Source of the DNA: an uncultured Oscillospiraceae bacterium
GTDB taxonomy: Bacteria > Bacillota > Clostridia > Oscillospirales > Oscillospiraceae
Reading direction: 5' to 3'
Assembly: GCA_947587025.1 (NCBI GenBank)
Contig: CANPXW010000015.1
Location: 1-36,813, forward strand
DNA length: 36,813 bases
Numbering within the stretch: position 1 is the first letter of the stretch; each line of letters begins with the position of its first letter. This document shows positions 23,646-31,803 of this stretch, piece after piece. Below the pieces are notes generated by a model. The model was not told the DNA's origin. It saw nothing but the letters and a program-made list of their open reading frames with translations, and did not search any database. Made by a program: the position numbers and the translations under genes.

Positions 23646-25396
23646 CGCTGCCGGAGATGTCCATCGCCGGCGGCGCGGTCATCCTGGCGGTGACGGCCAT
23701 CCGGGCGCTGGCGCTGGACCGGCTGCCGAAGCGGACGTTTTTGGTGCTGTGGACGGTGGCGGTGCTGCGGCTGCTGGTACCGGTGCGGGTGCCCTCGCCG
23801 GTGAGCGTATACCGGCTCTTTGACCAGGCGCGGCCGGCAGCGGTGGAAATTGCCATGGCGGAGCCAGCAGCCCTGCCGGAGACACAGCCGGCGGCCGTCC
23901 CCTCGCCGCCGGAGGTCCCCGCCATTGGGACAGAGCCCGAAATATCCATCCCCTGGCTGACCGTCCTCTGGGCGGCGGGGGCCGCCGGGTGCGCGGTGTA
24001 CTTTCTCTTGGGCTACATCGCCGCCCTGGTCCGGTTCCGGGAGGCGGTGGAGGTGCAGGACCCCTTCGTGGACCGGTGGCGGGACAGCTACGGCCTGCGG
24101 CGGCGGGTGTCGGTGCGCCTGTCGGGCCGGGTGAAGGGCCCGGCCGCCTACGGCCTTCTCCGCCCGGTGATATTGCTCAGCGCCGACGTGGACTGGCGCG
24201 ACCGGCAGCGGATGTGGCTCATCCTCTGCCACGAATACACCCACATCCGGCGGCTGGACGGGGCCAAAAAGCTCATCCTCGCGGCCACCGCCTGTCTGCA
24301 CTGGTTCAACCCCCTGGTGTGGCTGATGCTCCTGCTGGCAGGCCGGGACATGGAGCTTGCCTGCGACGAGCAGGTGCTGCGCGCCATGGGTTCCGACGGC
24401 CGGGCCGACTACGCCCGCACCCTCATCGACATGGCCCCTACCCGCCCCGGCGCCTCGCCTCTGGTCACTTATTTTGACAAAAGCGCCCTGGCCGAGCGGA
24501 TAGGAGCCATCATGAAGACGAAAAAGCCCTCTGCCCCGGCGGCTGCGGCGGGGGCGCTGCTGGTGCTGGCGGTGACGGCGGTGTTCGCCGGCTCTGCCCC
24601 GGCGGCAAAGGCGGCTGTCACGGTCCCGGAGCCCTCCGCCCCGGCGGTGCACCGCATCGCCTACACGGCCCCGTCCCCGTCCCCCGCGCCGGCGGAGCCG
24701 GAGGCCACGGCCCGGCCCCGGCCCACGAAAAACGAGGTGCTCTCCGCCCGAAAGCAGGCCCTTGCGGGCATGGCCCAAGTCGACATCGACCGGCTGACAA
24801 GCGTCATCACTTACCAGAACCAATGGTGGGAGAACGAGTACCTCAGCAATATCCTCACCCGGCTGGAGGATGCGGAGGACCTGGCCTGGAACTACTTCGA
24901 CCAGACCGGCGAGATCGAGGTGTCCTACGCCTTCGGCTGGGAGTACGAGGGCGATCTGACCCCGGAGGAGATAGACGCCCAGTGCCTGGCGGAGGGTCTG
25001 TCCAGAGAGGAGTTTTTTACAAAGTACGGCGTCCAGCGTATCAGCACGGTGGCCGTCGAAAACAAGTACTCTGTGGACCAGATCGTCTCCATGCTGGAGG
25101 ACATGCGCTCCACGGTGCAGAACGAGGACCTGCGCACAGACCTTGCCTACCTCTCCCGGCAGATACGCCTGGCCCAGAGGACCCACAGCATGTGGCATGT
25201 GAGCCAGATGTTCAAGCTGCTCCACGACCTGGACTACTACCTGCTGCGCTACGGCCCGGAGGACCAGCCCTCCACCCGGCCGGGGGAGCCCTCCGCCGTG
25301 GGGGTATACTACGGCATGCTCACCATCCTGGGCGCGGACCACGGCCTGGGCCCGGACCCGGACTGGCAGCCCGCCTCTCCGCCGCCCGCTCCGTAA
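23642..25396 (+). CDS. BlaR1/MecR1-like M56 membrane metalloprotease, first module
   Basis: A 584-residue protein. Hydrophobic segments lie near residues 8-25, 33-48, 103-130 and 297-318. The zinc site HEYTH is at 197-201, followed by the family sequences CLHWFNPLVWLM and RDMELACDEQVL, where the third ligand is expected. The last membrane segment is followed by about 265 outside residues: a Pro/Ala-rich stretch, then an alpha-helical part (SVDQIVSMLEDMRS and neighbours). No SxxK or KTG motif of a penicillin-binding sensor domain was seen, so it is not a standard beta-lactam sensor. Signal unknown. Expected substrate is the coupled BlaI-type repressor. Confidence 0.88.
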   Translation: MTLPEMSIAGGAVILAVTAIRALALDRLPKRTFLVLWTVAVLRLLVPVRVPSPVSVYRLFDQARPAAVEIAMAEPAALPETQPAAVPSPPEVPAIGTEPEISIPWLTVLWAAGAAGCAVYFLLGYIAALVRFREAVEVQDPFVDRWRDSYGLRRRVSVRLSGRVKGPAAYGLLRPVILLSADVDWRDRQRMWLILCHEYTHIRRLDGAKKLILAATACLHWFNPLVWLMLLLAGRDMELACDEQVLRAMGSDGRADYARTLIDMAPTRPGASPLVTYFDKSALAERIGAIMKTKKPSAPAAAAGALLVLAVTAVFAGSAPAAKAAVTVPEPSAPAVHRIAYTAPSPSPAPAEPEATARPRPTKNEVLSARKQALAGMAQVDIDRLTSVITYQNQWWENEYLSNILTRLEDAEDLAWNYFDQTGEIEVSYAFGWEYEGDLTPEEIDAQCLAEGLSREEFFTKYGVQRISTVAVENKYSVDQIVSMLEDMRSTVQNEDLRTDLAYLSRQIRLAQRTHSMWHVSQMFKLLHDLDYYLLRYGPEDQPSTRPGEPSAVGVYYGMLTILGADHGLGPDPDWQPASPPPAP

Positions 25397-25432
25397 AGCG
25401 CCGCCGGCTGTTCTAACCGCTCATTCCCGCCG

Positions 25433-25440
25433 CATACACT
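25433..25440 (+). promoter_or_regulatory. Possible sigma-E -10 box of spoIIID
   Basis: CATACACT matches the CATACANT -10 consensus of the mother-cell factor sigma-E, which reads spoIIID in Bacillus. The -35 position, 14-15 nt upstream (TTCTAACC), is weak, so the call is tentative. Confidence 0.4.
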
Positions 25441-25465
25441 GTGGCAAGGTAAGGCAACGGGAGTG

Positions 25466-25720
25466 ATGTGTTTGCGAGAGGACATCGAACAGCGGGCGCG
25501 GGACCTGGCGCTGTACATCGTGGAGAACAACGCCACCGTCCGCGACGCCGCCCAGCATTTTCGGATAAGCAAGTCCACCGTACACAAGGACCTGGCGGAG
25601 CGGCTGCGCCATGTGGACCGGCCGCTGTACACCCAGGCGCGGGCCGTGCTGGAGCGCAACAAGGCCGAGCGGCACCTGCGGGGCGGCGAGGCCACCCGCC
25701 GGAAATACAAAGGCGATTGA
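25466..25720 (+). CDS. spoIIID: Sporulation transcription factor SpoIIID
   Basis: An 84-residue DNA-binding protein matching SpoIIID along its length: ARDLALYIVENNATVRDAA, the helix-turn-helix FRISKSTVHKDLAERL, and the C-terminal basic box AERHLRGGEATRRKYKGD that contacts DNA. It controls mother-cell genes after engulfment. The start is the ATG at 25466 or the GTG directly before it (25463); GGGAG lies very near, so the ribosome site does not settle the choice. It stands between the first M56 gene and an unrelated metabolic operon and has its own terminator, so it is probably a single-gene unit. Confidence 0.95.
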   Translation: MCLREDIEQRARDLALYIVENNATVRDAAQHFRISKSTVHKDLAERLRHVDRPLYTQARAVLERNKAERHLRGGEATRRKYKGD

Positions 25721-25729
25721 AATCGGAAG

Positions 25730-25754
25730 ACCGGGCGCGCACGCGCCCGGTTTT
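25730..25754 (+). terminator. Terminator after spoIIID
   Basis: ACCGGGCGC (25730-25738) pairs with GCGCCCGGT (25743-25751), 4-nt loop, then TTTTCCTT. Confidence 0.8.
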
Positions 25755-25810
25755 CCTTGACAGGGGGACACGCAGATGGTAAGTTATCCGGGGACAAAGG
25801 AGAGCTTGCC

Positions 25811-27097
25811 ATGGAAAAGATGTATGAGGCCCTCGGCATCAGCCGGGAGATATATGAATACGGCCAGGACGTGCTGGCCGGTCTGCAGGAACGGTTCGCC
25901 GCCATCGATGAGACAGCGGAGTATAACCAGGCCAAGGTCCTGCGCGCCATGCAGGAAAACCGGGTCAGCGGGGCGTGCTTTGCCACAAGCACCGGCTACG
26001 GCTACAACGACCTGGGCCGGGAGACCCTGGAGGCGGTGTACGCCTCCTGCTTCCACACCCAGGCCGCCCTGGTCCGGCCCCAGATAAGCTGCGGCACCCA
26101 CGCGCTGGCCTTGGCCCTTTCCGCCGTCCTCCGCCCCGGGGACGAGCTGCTGTCCCCCGTAGGCGCGCCCTACGATACGCTGGAGGAGGTCATCGGCATC
26201 CGCCCCAGTCCCGGCTCCCTGGCAGAGTTCGGCGTCACCTACCGCCAGGCGGACCTTAAGCCGGACGGGAGCTTTGACTGGGACGCCATCCGCGCCGCCA
26301 TCGGGCCGAGAACGAAGCTGGTCACCATCCAGCGCTCCAAGGGCTACGCCACCCGCCACAGCCTGTCGGTGGACGAGATCGGCCAGCTCATATCCTTCTG
26401 CAAGAGCGTCAAGCCGGATATACTGTGCATGGTGGACAACTGCTACGGCGAGTTCGTAGAGCGCATCGAGCCCTCGGACGTGGGGGCGGACATGACGGTG
26501 GGCTCGCTCATCAAGAACCCTGGCGGGGGCCTGGCCGCTGCGGGGGGCTATATCTGCGGCACACAGGAATGCGTGGAGGCATGCGCCCGGCGGCTCACCG
26601 CCCCCGGTCTGGGCAAAGAGGTGGGCGCGAACCTGGGCCAGCTGCCGGCCATGTACCAGGGCTTCTTCCTGGCCCCCACGGTGACCGCCGGGGCCCTCAA
26701 GGGAGCCATATTCGCCGCCAATATCTATGAACGGCTGGGCTTTGCCTGCGTGCCCGATGCCACCGAGCCCCGGCACGACATCATCCAGGCGGTGACCCTG
26801 GGCTCGCCGGAACGGATGGAGGCCTTCTGCCTGGGCATCCAGGCCGCCGCGCCGGTGGACAGCCACGTCACCCCTGTACCCTGGCCCATGCCCGGCTACG
26901 ACAGCGACGTGATCATGGCGGCGGGGGCGTTCGTGCAGGGCTCCTCCATCGAGCTGTCCGCCGACGGGCCCATACGGCCGCCCTACGCGGTGTACTTCCA
27001 GGGCGGGCTCACCTGGTACCACGCCAAGGCGGGCATCCTTATGAGCCTGCAAAAATTATACGAAAGAGGTCTCATGGACCTGAAGAGGGATAGATAG
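25811..27097 (+). CDS. Methionine gamma-lyase-like PLP enzyme (aluminium resistance protein family, YnbB-like)
   Basis: A 428-residue fold-type I PLP enzyme of the family once named aluminium resistance proteins (YnbB of Bacillus), related to cystathionine lyases. Seen: GYGYNDLGRETLE near the N terminus, RPQISCGTHALALAL (phosphate and ring binding), CMVDNCYGEFVE with the PLP-contacting Asp, and the Schiff-base lysine at about 235 in GSLIKNPGGGLA. The start MEKMYEALGIS has AAAGGAG 8-9 nt upstream; earlier codons in this frame lie in the terminator. It shares an operon with the EamA-type transporter, whose start comes 2 nt after this stop. True substrate unknown; a sulfur amino acid is likely by family. 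Confidence 0.88.
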   Translation: MEKMYEALGISREIYEYGQDVLAGLQERFAAIDETAEYNQAKVLRAMQENRVSGACFATSTGYGYNDLGRETLEAVYASCFHTQAALVRPQISCGTHALALALSAVLRPGDELLSPVGAPYDTLEEVIGIRPSPGSLAEFGVTYRQADLKPDGSFDWDAIRAAIGPRTKLVTIQRSKGYATRHSLSVDEIGQLISFCKSVKPDILCMVDNCYGEFVERIEPSDVGADMTVGSLIKNPGGGLAAAGGYICGTQECVEACARRLTAPGLGKEVGANLGQLPAMYQGFFLAPTVTAGALKGAIFAANIYERLGFACVPDATEPRHDIIQAVTLGSPERMEAFCLGIQAAAPVDSHVTPVPWPMPGYDSDVIMAAGAFVQGSSIELSADGPIRPPYAVYFQGGLTWYHAKAGILMSLQKLYERGLMDLKRDR

Positions 27098-27099
27098 AT

Positions 27100-28023
27100 A
27101 TGAGTTGGTTCTGGCTCTCCATCCTGGCGCTGCTGTGCTGGAGCGGCTCCGATGTGTTCTCCAAGCTCGGCTGCCGCGACCAGCAGGACAAGACCGCCCA
27201 CCTGAAAATGGTGGTCGCAGTGGGCGTGGTCATGGGCATCCACGCCGCCGTGGAGGTGTTCGTGCAGGGCGTGGCCATCGACATGCACACCATCGTCACC
27301 TATCTGCCGGTAAGCCTGCTGTACATCTTCTCCATGGCCCTGGGCTACCTGGGCCTGCGGTACATAGAGCTTTCCGTCTCCTCCCCCATCTGCAACAGCT
27401 CCGGTGCGCTGGTGGCCATCCTCACCCTGGCCACGGCGGGGCTGGGGTCCATCTCCGCTCTGCAGCTGGGCGCCACGGCGCTGGTTTGCGCGGGCGTGGT
27501 GGGCCTGGGCTTCGTGGACATGCACGAGGACGATGAGGCCCGGGCCGCCCGGCAGAGCGCCTCCAATTACAAATACGCCAAGAGCTTCATCGCCATACTG
27601 CTGCCGGTGCTCTACTGCGTGCTGGACGCGGCCGGCACCTTTGCCGACAGTCTGGTGCTGGAGACCCTGGACGAGGACAGCGCCAACGTGGCCTACGAGC
27701 TGACGTTCCTGGCGGCGGGGGCGGTGTGCCTGGTGATCCTGCTGGCAAAGCATGCCCGCTTCACCCCCCGGCAGGAGGCCCCCAAGTACATCGGCGCCTG
27801 CTTCGAGACCGCCGGCCAGCTGGCCTACATCTACGCCATCGCGGACAGCGAGCACGTGGCCCTGTCCGCGCCCATCATCTCCGGCTACTGCCTGGCCTCC
27901 GTCATCTGGAGCCGGCTGTTTTTGAAGGAGAAGCTCAGCCGGAAACACTACATCATGATCGCCCTGGCGGTGATCGGCATCATCCTGCTGGGCCTGTCCG
28001 ACGGCCTGACCGGGGACGTGTGA
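27100..28023 (+). CDS. EamA/DMT-type transporter
   Basis: A 307-residue membrane protein with about ten hydrophobic segments in two repeats, as in the drug/metabolite transporter superfamily. It begins SWFWLSILALLCWSGSDVFSKLG and ends with AVIGIILLGLSDG. A soluble loop (HEDDEARAARQSASNYKYAK) separates the halves. It starts 2 nt after the PLP enzyme gene, so both are made from one mRNA, and it may export or import that enzyme's substrate or product. The ribosome site is poor (GAGGGA), which fits coupled translation. Direction of transport and substrate are unknown. Confidence 0.87.
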   Translation: MSWFWLSILALLCWSGSDVFSKLGCRDQQDKTAHLKMVVAVGVVMGIHAAVEVFVQGVAIDMHTIVTYLPVSLLYIFSMALGYLGLRYIELSVSSPICNSSGALVAILTLATAGLGSISALQLGATALVCAGVVGLGFVDMHEDDEARAARQSASNYKYAKSFIAILLPVLYCVLDAAGTFADSLVLETLDEDSANVAYELTFLAAGAVCLVILLAKHARFTPRQEAPKYIGACFETAGQLAYIYAIADSEHVALSAPIISGYCLASVIWSRLFLKEKLSRKHYIMIALAVIGIILLGLSDGLTGDV

Positions 28024-28043
28024 CGGCATTCGACAGACAGAGA

Positions 28044-28080
28044 ACGGCAGCCTGCACAGGGGCTGCCGTCTTTTATTTTT
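28044..28080 (+). terminator. Terminator after the PLP enzyme/transporter operon
   Basis: ACGGCAGCC (28044-28052) pairs with GGCTGCCGT (28061-28069), followed by CTTTTATTTTT, a strong U-tract. Confidence 0.88.
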
Positions 28081-28086
28081 CCTCAA

Positions 28087-28154
28087 ACTATCGGAATAGT
28101 GTTGACAAAGCCAAACTATCGTGGTAGTGTATAGACACAAACTATTGCAATAGT
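28087..28154 (+). promoter_or_regulatory. BlaI-type promoter and three operators, second module
   Basis: Promoter TTGACA (28102-28107), 17 nt, TAGTGT (28125-28130). Operators: ACTAT-CGGA-ATAGT (28087-28100), ACTAT-CGTG-GTAGT (28115-28128, overlapping the -10 box) and the full palindrome ACTATTGCAATAGT (28141-28154). The first two stand in exactly the same register to the -35 and -10 boxes as in the first module (28-bp centre distance). Confidence 0.88.
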
Positions 28155-28173
28155 GTGGAAGGAAGGTCACGAC

Positions 28174-28527
28174 ATGAAGCTGTTCGATTCGGAGCTGAAG
28201 GTGATGGACGTGCTCTGGCGGCAGGGAGACACCACTGCCAAAGAGATAAGCAACATCCTGGCCGGGACCGTGGGCTGGAACATGAACACCACCTACACCG
28301 TCATCAAAAAGTGCGTGGCCAAGGGGGCCATCGAGCGCAGCGAGCCTAACTTTCTGTGCCGCGCCCTCATCACCAAGGACGAGGTGCGCCGCGCGGAGGC
28401 CGGCGAGCTGGTGGACAAGCTGTTCGACGGGGAGCCGGAGCTGCTGTTCGCCTCCCTGCTGGGGAGCAAGCGCCTGAGCCGGGAGCAGATCGCCCGGCTG
28501 CGGGACTGGATAGACAGTCAGGCGTGA
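28174..28527 (+). CDS. BlaI/MecI/CopY-family repressor, second module
   Basis: A 117-residue winged-helix repressor that starts KLFDSELKVMDVLWRQGDTTAKEIS and continues with VGWNMNTTYTVIKKCVAKGAIERSEP, almost the same as in the first module. The recognition-helix area differs mainly in VNTTYTLINRC versus MNTTYTVIKKC, so partial cross-binding to both operator sets is plausible. The start is set by GGAAGGAAGG 7 nt upstream. The third operator lies between the predicted transcription start and this ribosome site. The protease gene follows after 4 nt. Confidence 0.94.
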   Translation: MKLFDSELKVMDVLWRQGDTTAKEISNILAGTVGWNMNTTYTVIKKCVAKGAIERSEPNFLCRALITKDEVRRAEAGELVDKLFDGEPELLFASLLGSKRLSREQIARLRDWIDSQA

Positions 28528-28531
28528 CGCC

Positions 28532-30124
28532 ATGGTGAGCCTGCTTGAAATGAGCCTGGGCGGCTGCGGCATCATCCTGACGGCGGCCCTGCTGCGGCGG
28601 GCGGCGAAGGACCGGCTGCCGGTGGGCATGTTCGAGGCCATGTGGGCCCTGGCATGCCTGCGGCTGACCGTGCCGGTGCGTCTGCCCTTCCGGCTGAGCG
28701 CATTCACCCTGCTCCGCCGGGCCGTGCCTCATACCGCCGGGCCTGCTCCTGTCCCCGCCGCCACACAGCCTGGCCAGGCAGCATCGCATATAGTTGACAT
28801 AATTCAAGGCGTTCCCCAGGTGGACCTGGGCAGGCCCTTCCCCACGGTCACGGTGCTGTGGCTGGCGGGGGCGGCCCTATGCGCCGGGGCATTCCTCGTC
28901 AGCTACATCCGCGCCTGCCGCCGGTTCCGTGACGCAGAGCCCATCAACAATGATTATGTAAACCGATTCATGGCAGAGCATCCCCTCCGCCGGCGGGCGT
29001 CGGTGCTGGTATCGGAGCGCGTCACCGCGCCGCTGACCTACGGCGTGGTGCGGCCGGTGATCCTGCTGCCCCGGTCCATGGACCTGGCCGACAGCGGGAC
29101 GCTGGGCTACGTGCTGGCCCATGAGCTGGCCCACATCCGGCGCTTCGACGCTGCGCGGAAGCTGGCCCTGGCGGCCGTGGCCTGCCTGCACTGGTTCGAC
29201 CCGGCGGTGTGGCTCATGGCCGTGCTGGCGGGCCGGGACATGGAGCGCTCCTGTGACCGGGCGGTGGTGCGCGCCTTCGGCTCCGAAGCGCGGCGGGATT
29301 ACGCCATGGCGCTGCTGACCATGGAGGAGCGGCGGGGCGGCTTTGCGCCCAGCAGCGGCTTTGCCAAAAACGCCATCGAGGAAAGGATACATTCTATCAT
29401 GAAAATAAGACCCAGAACATTTTTGAGCACCCTCCTGGCCTTTGCGCTGGTGCTCACTGCGGGGGCGGCGTTCGCCACCGCCGCGCCGGAGGAGGACGAG
29501 GCGGTCATCGGCGGCGCCGACGGGCCCACGTATATCGTGGTCTCCGACGATATGCCCGCCGCGTTATCCGGCGACGTGACGGTGTCTTCGGACGGGACTA
29601 CAGTGTACGTGTTCACCGGCGAGGGCGAGCCGGTGAGCATGACCCAGCAGGAGTATAAGGTCCTCTTCGAGCCCGTGGAGGTGGAGTGGTGGACCGCCGA
29701 AGAGTACGCCGCCTGGCTGGAGCAGGAGAAAAAAGACCTGCAGGACTGCCTGGGCCAGCGGGCCTGGACCAGCGCCGACGGCTGGTTCACCTGGACCCAG
29801 GAGAAGATCGACGAGACCATCGAGATGTACGAGCAGGTGCTGGAAGAGATCGAGGACGGCCTGCTGGTGTCCAAGACTGTGGACGGCAGAAACGACGTGA
29901 GCCTGATGCAGGGCGGCGGAGATGACCTGTACGACGGCTGGACCACCTACATGACGACCGAGGACGAGGCCGCCGCCATACAGGAGCAGAACGAGGCCAT
30001 GGACGCAGAGAGGGCGCAGTTGGAGCAGCAATTGGCCCGGCTGGACGCAGAGAGGGCCGAGATAGAGGAAAAGCTGGCGTCCATGGGAGAGGCGGAGCAG
30101 CCGGTACAGGAGACCGAGCCGTGA
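28532..30124 (+). CDS. BlaR1/MecR1-like M56 membrane metalloprotease, second module
   Basis: A 530-residue protein with the same plan as the first module: membrane segments near residues 8-22, 33-47, 105-126 and 292-312, and zinc motif HELAH at 197-201, the same position as HEYTH in the paralogue. CLHWFDPAVWLM and RDMERSCDRAVV follow. The outside part (about 215 residues) differs fully from the first one: it begins with IGGADGPTYIVV (326-337), a motif that recurs in clostridial secreted proteins, and ends in a coiled coil with repeated LDAERAEIEEKLA. No penicillin-binding motif seen. It probably senses another signal than the first module. Confidence 0.88.
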   Translation: MVSLLEMSLGGCGIILTAALLRRAAKDRLPVGMFEAMWALACLRLTVPVRLPFRLSAFTLLRRAVPHTAGPAPVPAATQPGQAASHIVDIIQGVPQVDLGRPFPTVTVLWLAGAALCAGAFLVSYIRACRRFRDAEPINNDYVNRFMAEHPLRRRASVLVSERVTAPLTYGVVRPVILLPRSMDLADSGTLGYVLAHELAHIRRFDAARKLALAAVACLHWFDPAVWLMAVLAGRDMERSCDRAVVRAFGSEARRDYAMALLTMEERRGGFAPSSGFAKNAIEERIHSIMKIRPRTFLSTLLAFALVLTAGAAFATAAPEEDEAVIGGADGPTYIVVSDDMPAALSGDVTVSSDGTTVYVFTGEGEPVSMTQQEYKVLFEPVEVEWWTAEEYAAWLEQEKKDLQDCLGQRAWTSADGWFTWTQEKIDETIEMYEQVLEEIEDGLLVSKTVDGRNDVSLMQGGGDDLYDGWTTYMTTEDEAAAIQEQNEAMDAERAQLEQQLARLDAERAEIEEKLASMGEAEQPVQETEP

Positions 30125-30144
30125 GATGAAAAGAGCATAACGAT

Positions 30145-30182
30145 ACCGCCGGAGGCGTCTGCCCCCGGCGGTCCTCATTTTT
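30145..30182 (+). terminator. Terminator after the second BlaI/M56 module
   Basis: ACCGCCGG (30145-30152) pairs with CCGGCGGT (30165-30172), then CCTCATTTTTA. It lies between converging genes and overlaps the stop codon of the minus-strand MATE gene. Confidence 0.72.
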
Positions 30183-31665
30183 ACGCGATGCGGCGGTGGG
30201 GATGGGGCGTGTTCAGCCGGCGGTCCCGGTGGCGGTGCAGCTGCACCGGGTCGGCGTACCAGCGGGCCCGGCTGTGCACGTGGGTCCGCTCCCGCAGCCG
30301 GAACGCCTCCTGCCGCTGGAACCGCTCCCGTCGGCGGTACAGCCGCCGGATGCACACCAGGCAGGCGGGTATCAAAAACAGGTCCGCACTCACCCACGCC
30401 GCCGGCGAGGCGAAGCACACCGCAGAAAAGCCGAAGGCCGGCACCAGCAGCCAGCTCACCGCCATCCGGGCGATCATCTCCATGGCCCCGGACAGGATGG
30501 CCAGGATGCTGTAGCCCATGCCCTGGATGGACATGCGCAGGATGACCACCAGCGCCAGGGGCGGGAAGAAGGCGGTGAGCGTGCGGATGAAGCGGCTCAC
30601 CAGGCCGATCAGCGGGGCGGTATCCTCCCCCGGCTGGATGAACCAGGCCGCGCAGGCCGGGGCAAAGGCCATCATGGCGGCGAAGGCGGCGGCGGACCAG
30701 GCGCAGCCCACCGCAGCGGCGGCGCCCACGCCCTTCCCCAGCCGGTCCAGCTTTGCCGCGCCCACGTTCTGGCCGCAGTAGGTGGCCATGGCCGCGCCCA
30801 GGGCGTCCAGGGGGCAGTACAGCAGATTCTGCAGCTTGGCCCCGGCGGCCTGAGCGGCCACGTACAGGCTGCCCAGCCCGTTGACGGCGGACTGCAGGAT
30901 GATGGAGCCCACGGCGGTGACGGAAAACTGCAGCCCCATGGGCACGCCCATGACGCACAGGTCCCGGCACAGCTTTTTGTCCGGCCGGCGCTCGGCCCGG
31001 CTCAGATGCAGGATGGGAAAGCGCCTGTGCACCGTCCACAGGCAGGCCAGGCCGCTCACCGCCTGGCTGAGCACCGTGGCCAGGCCCGCGCCGGCCACGC
31101 CCAGCCCGCACCAGAGGATGAAGGCCAGGTCCAGGCCGATGTTCAGCACCGAGGACAGGGCCAGGAAGTACACCGGCGTGCGGCTGTCCCCCAGGGAGCG
31201 GAGCACGCCCGCCAGCAGATTGTAAAGATAGGTGGCGGGGATGCCCATGAAGATGATGAAGATGTAATCGTAGGAGTCAGCGAAAATGTCGGCGGGGGTG
31301 TCCATGGCCGCCAGGATGGCCCGGCAGGCAAAGCCGGTGCCGGCGGTCATCACCAGGGCGAAGGCAGCGGAGAGGTAGGCGGCGTTGGCCACGTACCGGC
31401 GCATGGCGCCGTGCTCCCCCGCGCCCATCTGCCGGGCCACGGGGATGGCAAAGCCGCTGCACACCCCGGTGCAGAAGCCGATGATGAGAAAGCTGATGGA
31501 GCCGGTAGCGCCCACCGCCGCCAGGGCGCCCGGCCCCAGCAGACGGCCCACGATCATGGCGTCCACCATATTGTACAGCTGCTGGAACAGCAGCCCGAAC
31601 ATCGTGGGGATGGCAAAGCCCAGGATGAGCTTCACGGGGCTGCCGGCGGTAAGGTTCTTTGTCAT
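30181..31665 (-). CDS. MATE family transporter with a His/Arg-rich C-terminal tail
   Basis: A 494-residue membrane protein with the twelve segments of the MATE family. It begins TKNLTAGSPVKLILGFAIPTMFG and has the family motif LLFQQLYNMVDAMIVGRLLG, as in the NorM/DinF-like clostridial branch. The ATG follows GGAGGG by 8 nt. After the last membrane segment there is an unusual tail of about 45 residues, rich in Arg and His (RERTHVHSRARWYADP, then HRHRDRR and HPHRR), predicted to be cytoplasmic. It is not closely similar to the other MATE protein in the window, so the two are not a recent duplication. Substrate unknown. Confidence 0.9.
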   Translation of the reverse strand: MTKNLTAGSPVKLILGFAIPTMFGLLFQQLYNMVDAMIVGRLLGPGALAAVGATGSISFLIIGFCTGVCSGFAIPVARQMGAGEHGAMRRYVANAAYLSAAFALVMTAGTGFACRAILAAMDTPADIFADSYDYIFIIFMGIPATYLYNLLAGVLRSLGDSRTPVYFLALSSVLNIGLDLAFILWCGLGVAGAGLATVLSQAVSGLACLWTVHRRFPILHLSRAERRPDKKLCRDLCVMGVPMGLQFSVTAVGSIILQSAVNGLGSLYVAAQAAGAKLQNLLYCPLDALGAAMATYCGQNVGAAKLDRLGKGVGAAAAVGCAWSAAAFAAMMAFAPACAAWFIQPGEDTAPLIGLVSRFIRTLTAFFPPLALVVILRMSIQGMGYSILAILSGAMEMIARMAVSWLLVPAFGFSAVCFASPAAWVSADLFLIPACLVCIRRLYRRRERFQRQEAFRLRERTHVHSRARWYADPVQLHRHRDRRLNTPHPHRRIA

Positions 31666-31713
31666 GGGATGGTCCCTCCGGGGAAACGGGTATTCGCTTT
31701 GCGCTGAGAGCGT

Positions 31714-31719
31714 ATTATA
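31714..31719 (-). promoter_or_regulatory. -10 box of the second MATE gene
   Basis: A perfect TATAAT on the minus strand, 48 nt upstream of the start codon. At 17-nt spacing the -35 position reads TGGAAA, which is weak. Confidence 0.5.
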
Positions 31720-31803
31720 GACCCCCGTTTTCCGGATTTCCAGACCAAAAATAGATGATTTTCCGCCGGCCGGACCTGTCCGGTCTGTGGATTTTTACCG
31801 CCT

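Noticed and set aside
31740-31803. A terminator after the BrkB gene
   Set aside because: CCGGAC-AG-GTCCGG has too short a loop and is not followed by a clear T-run on the minus strand.
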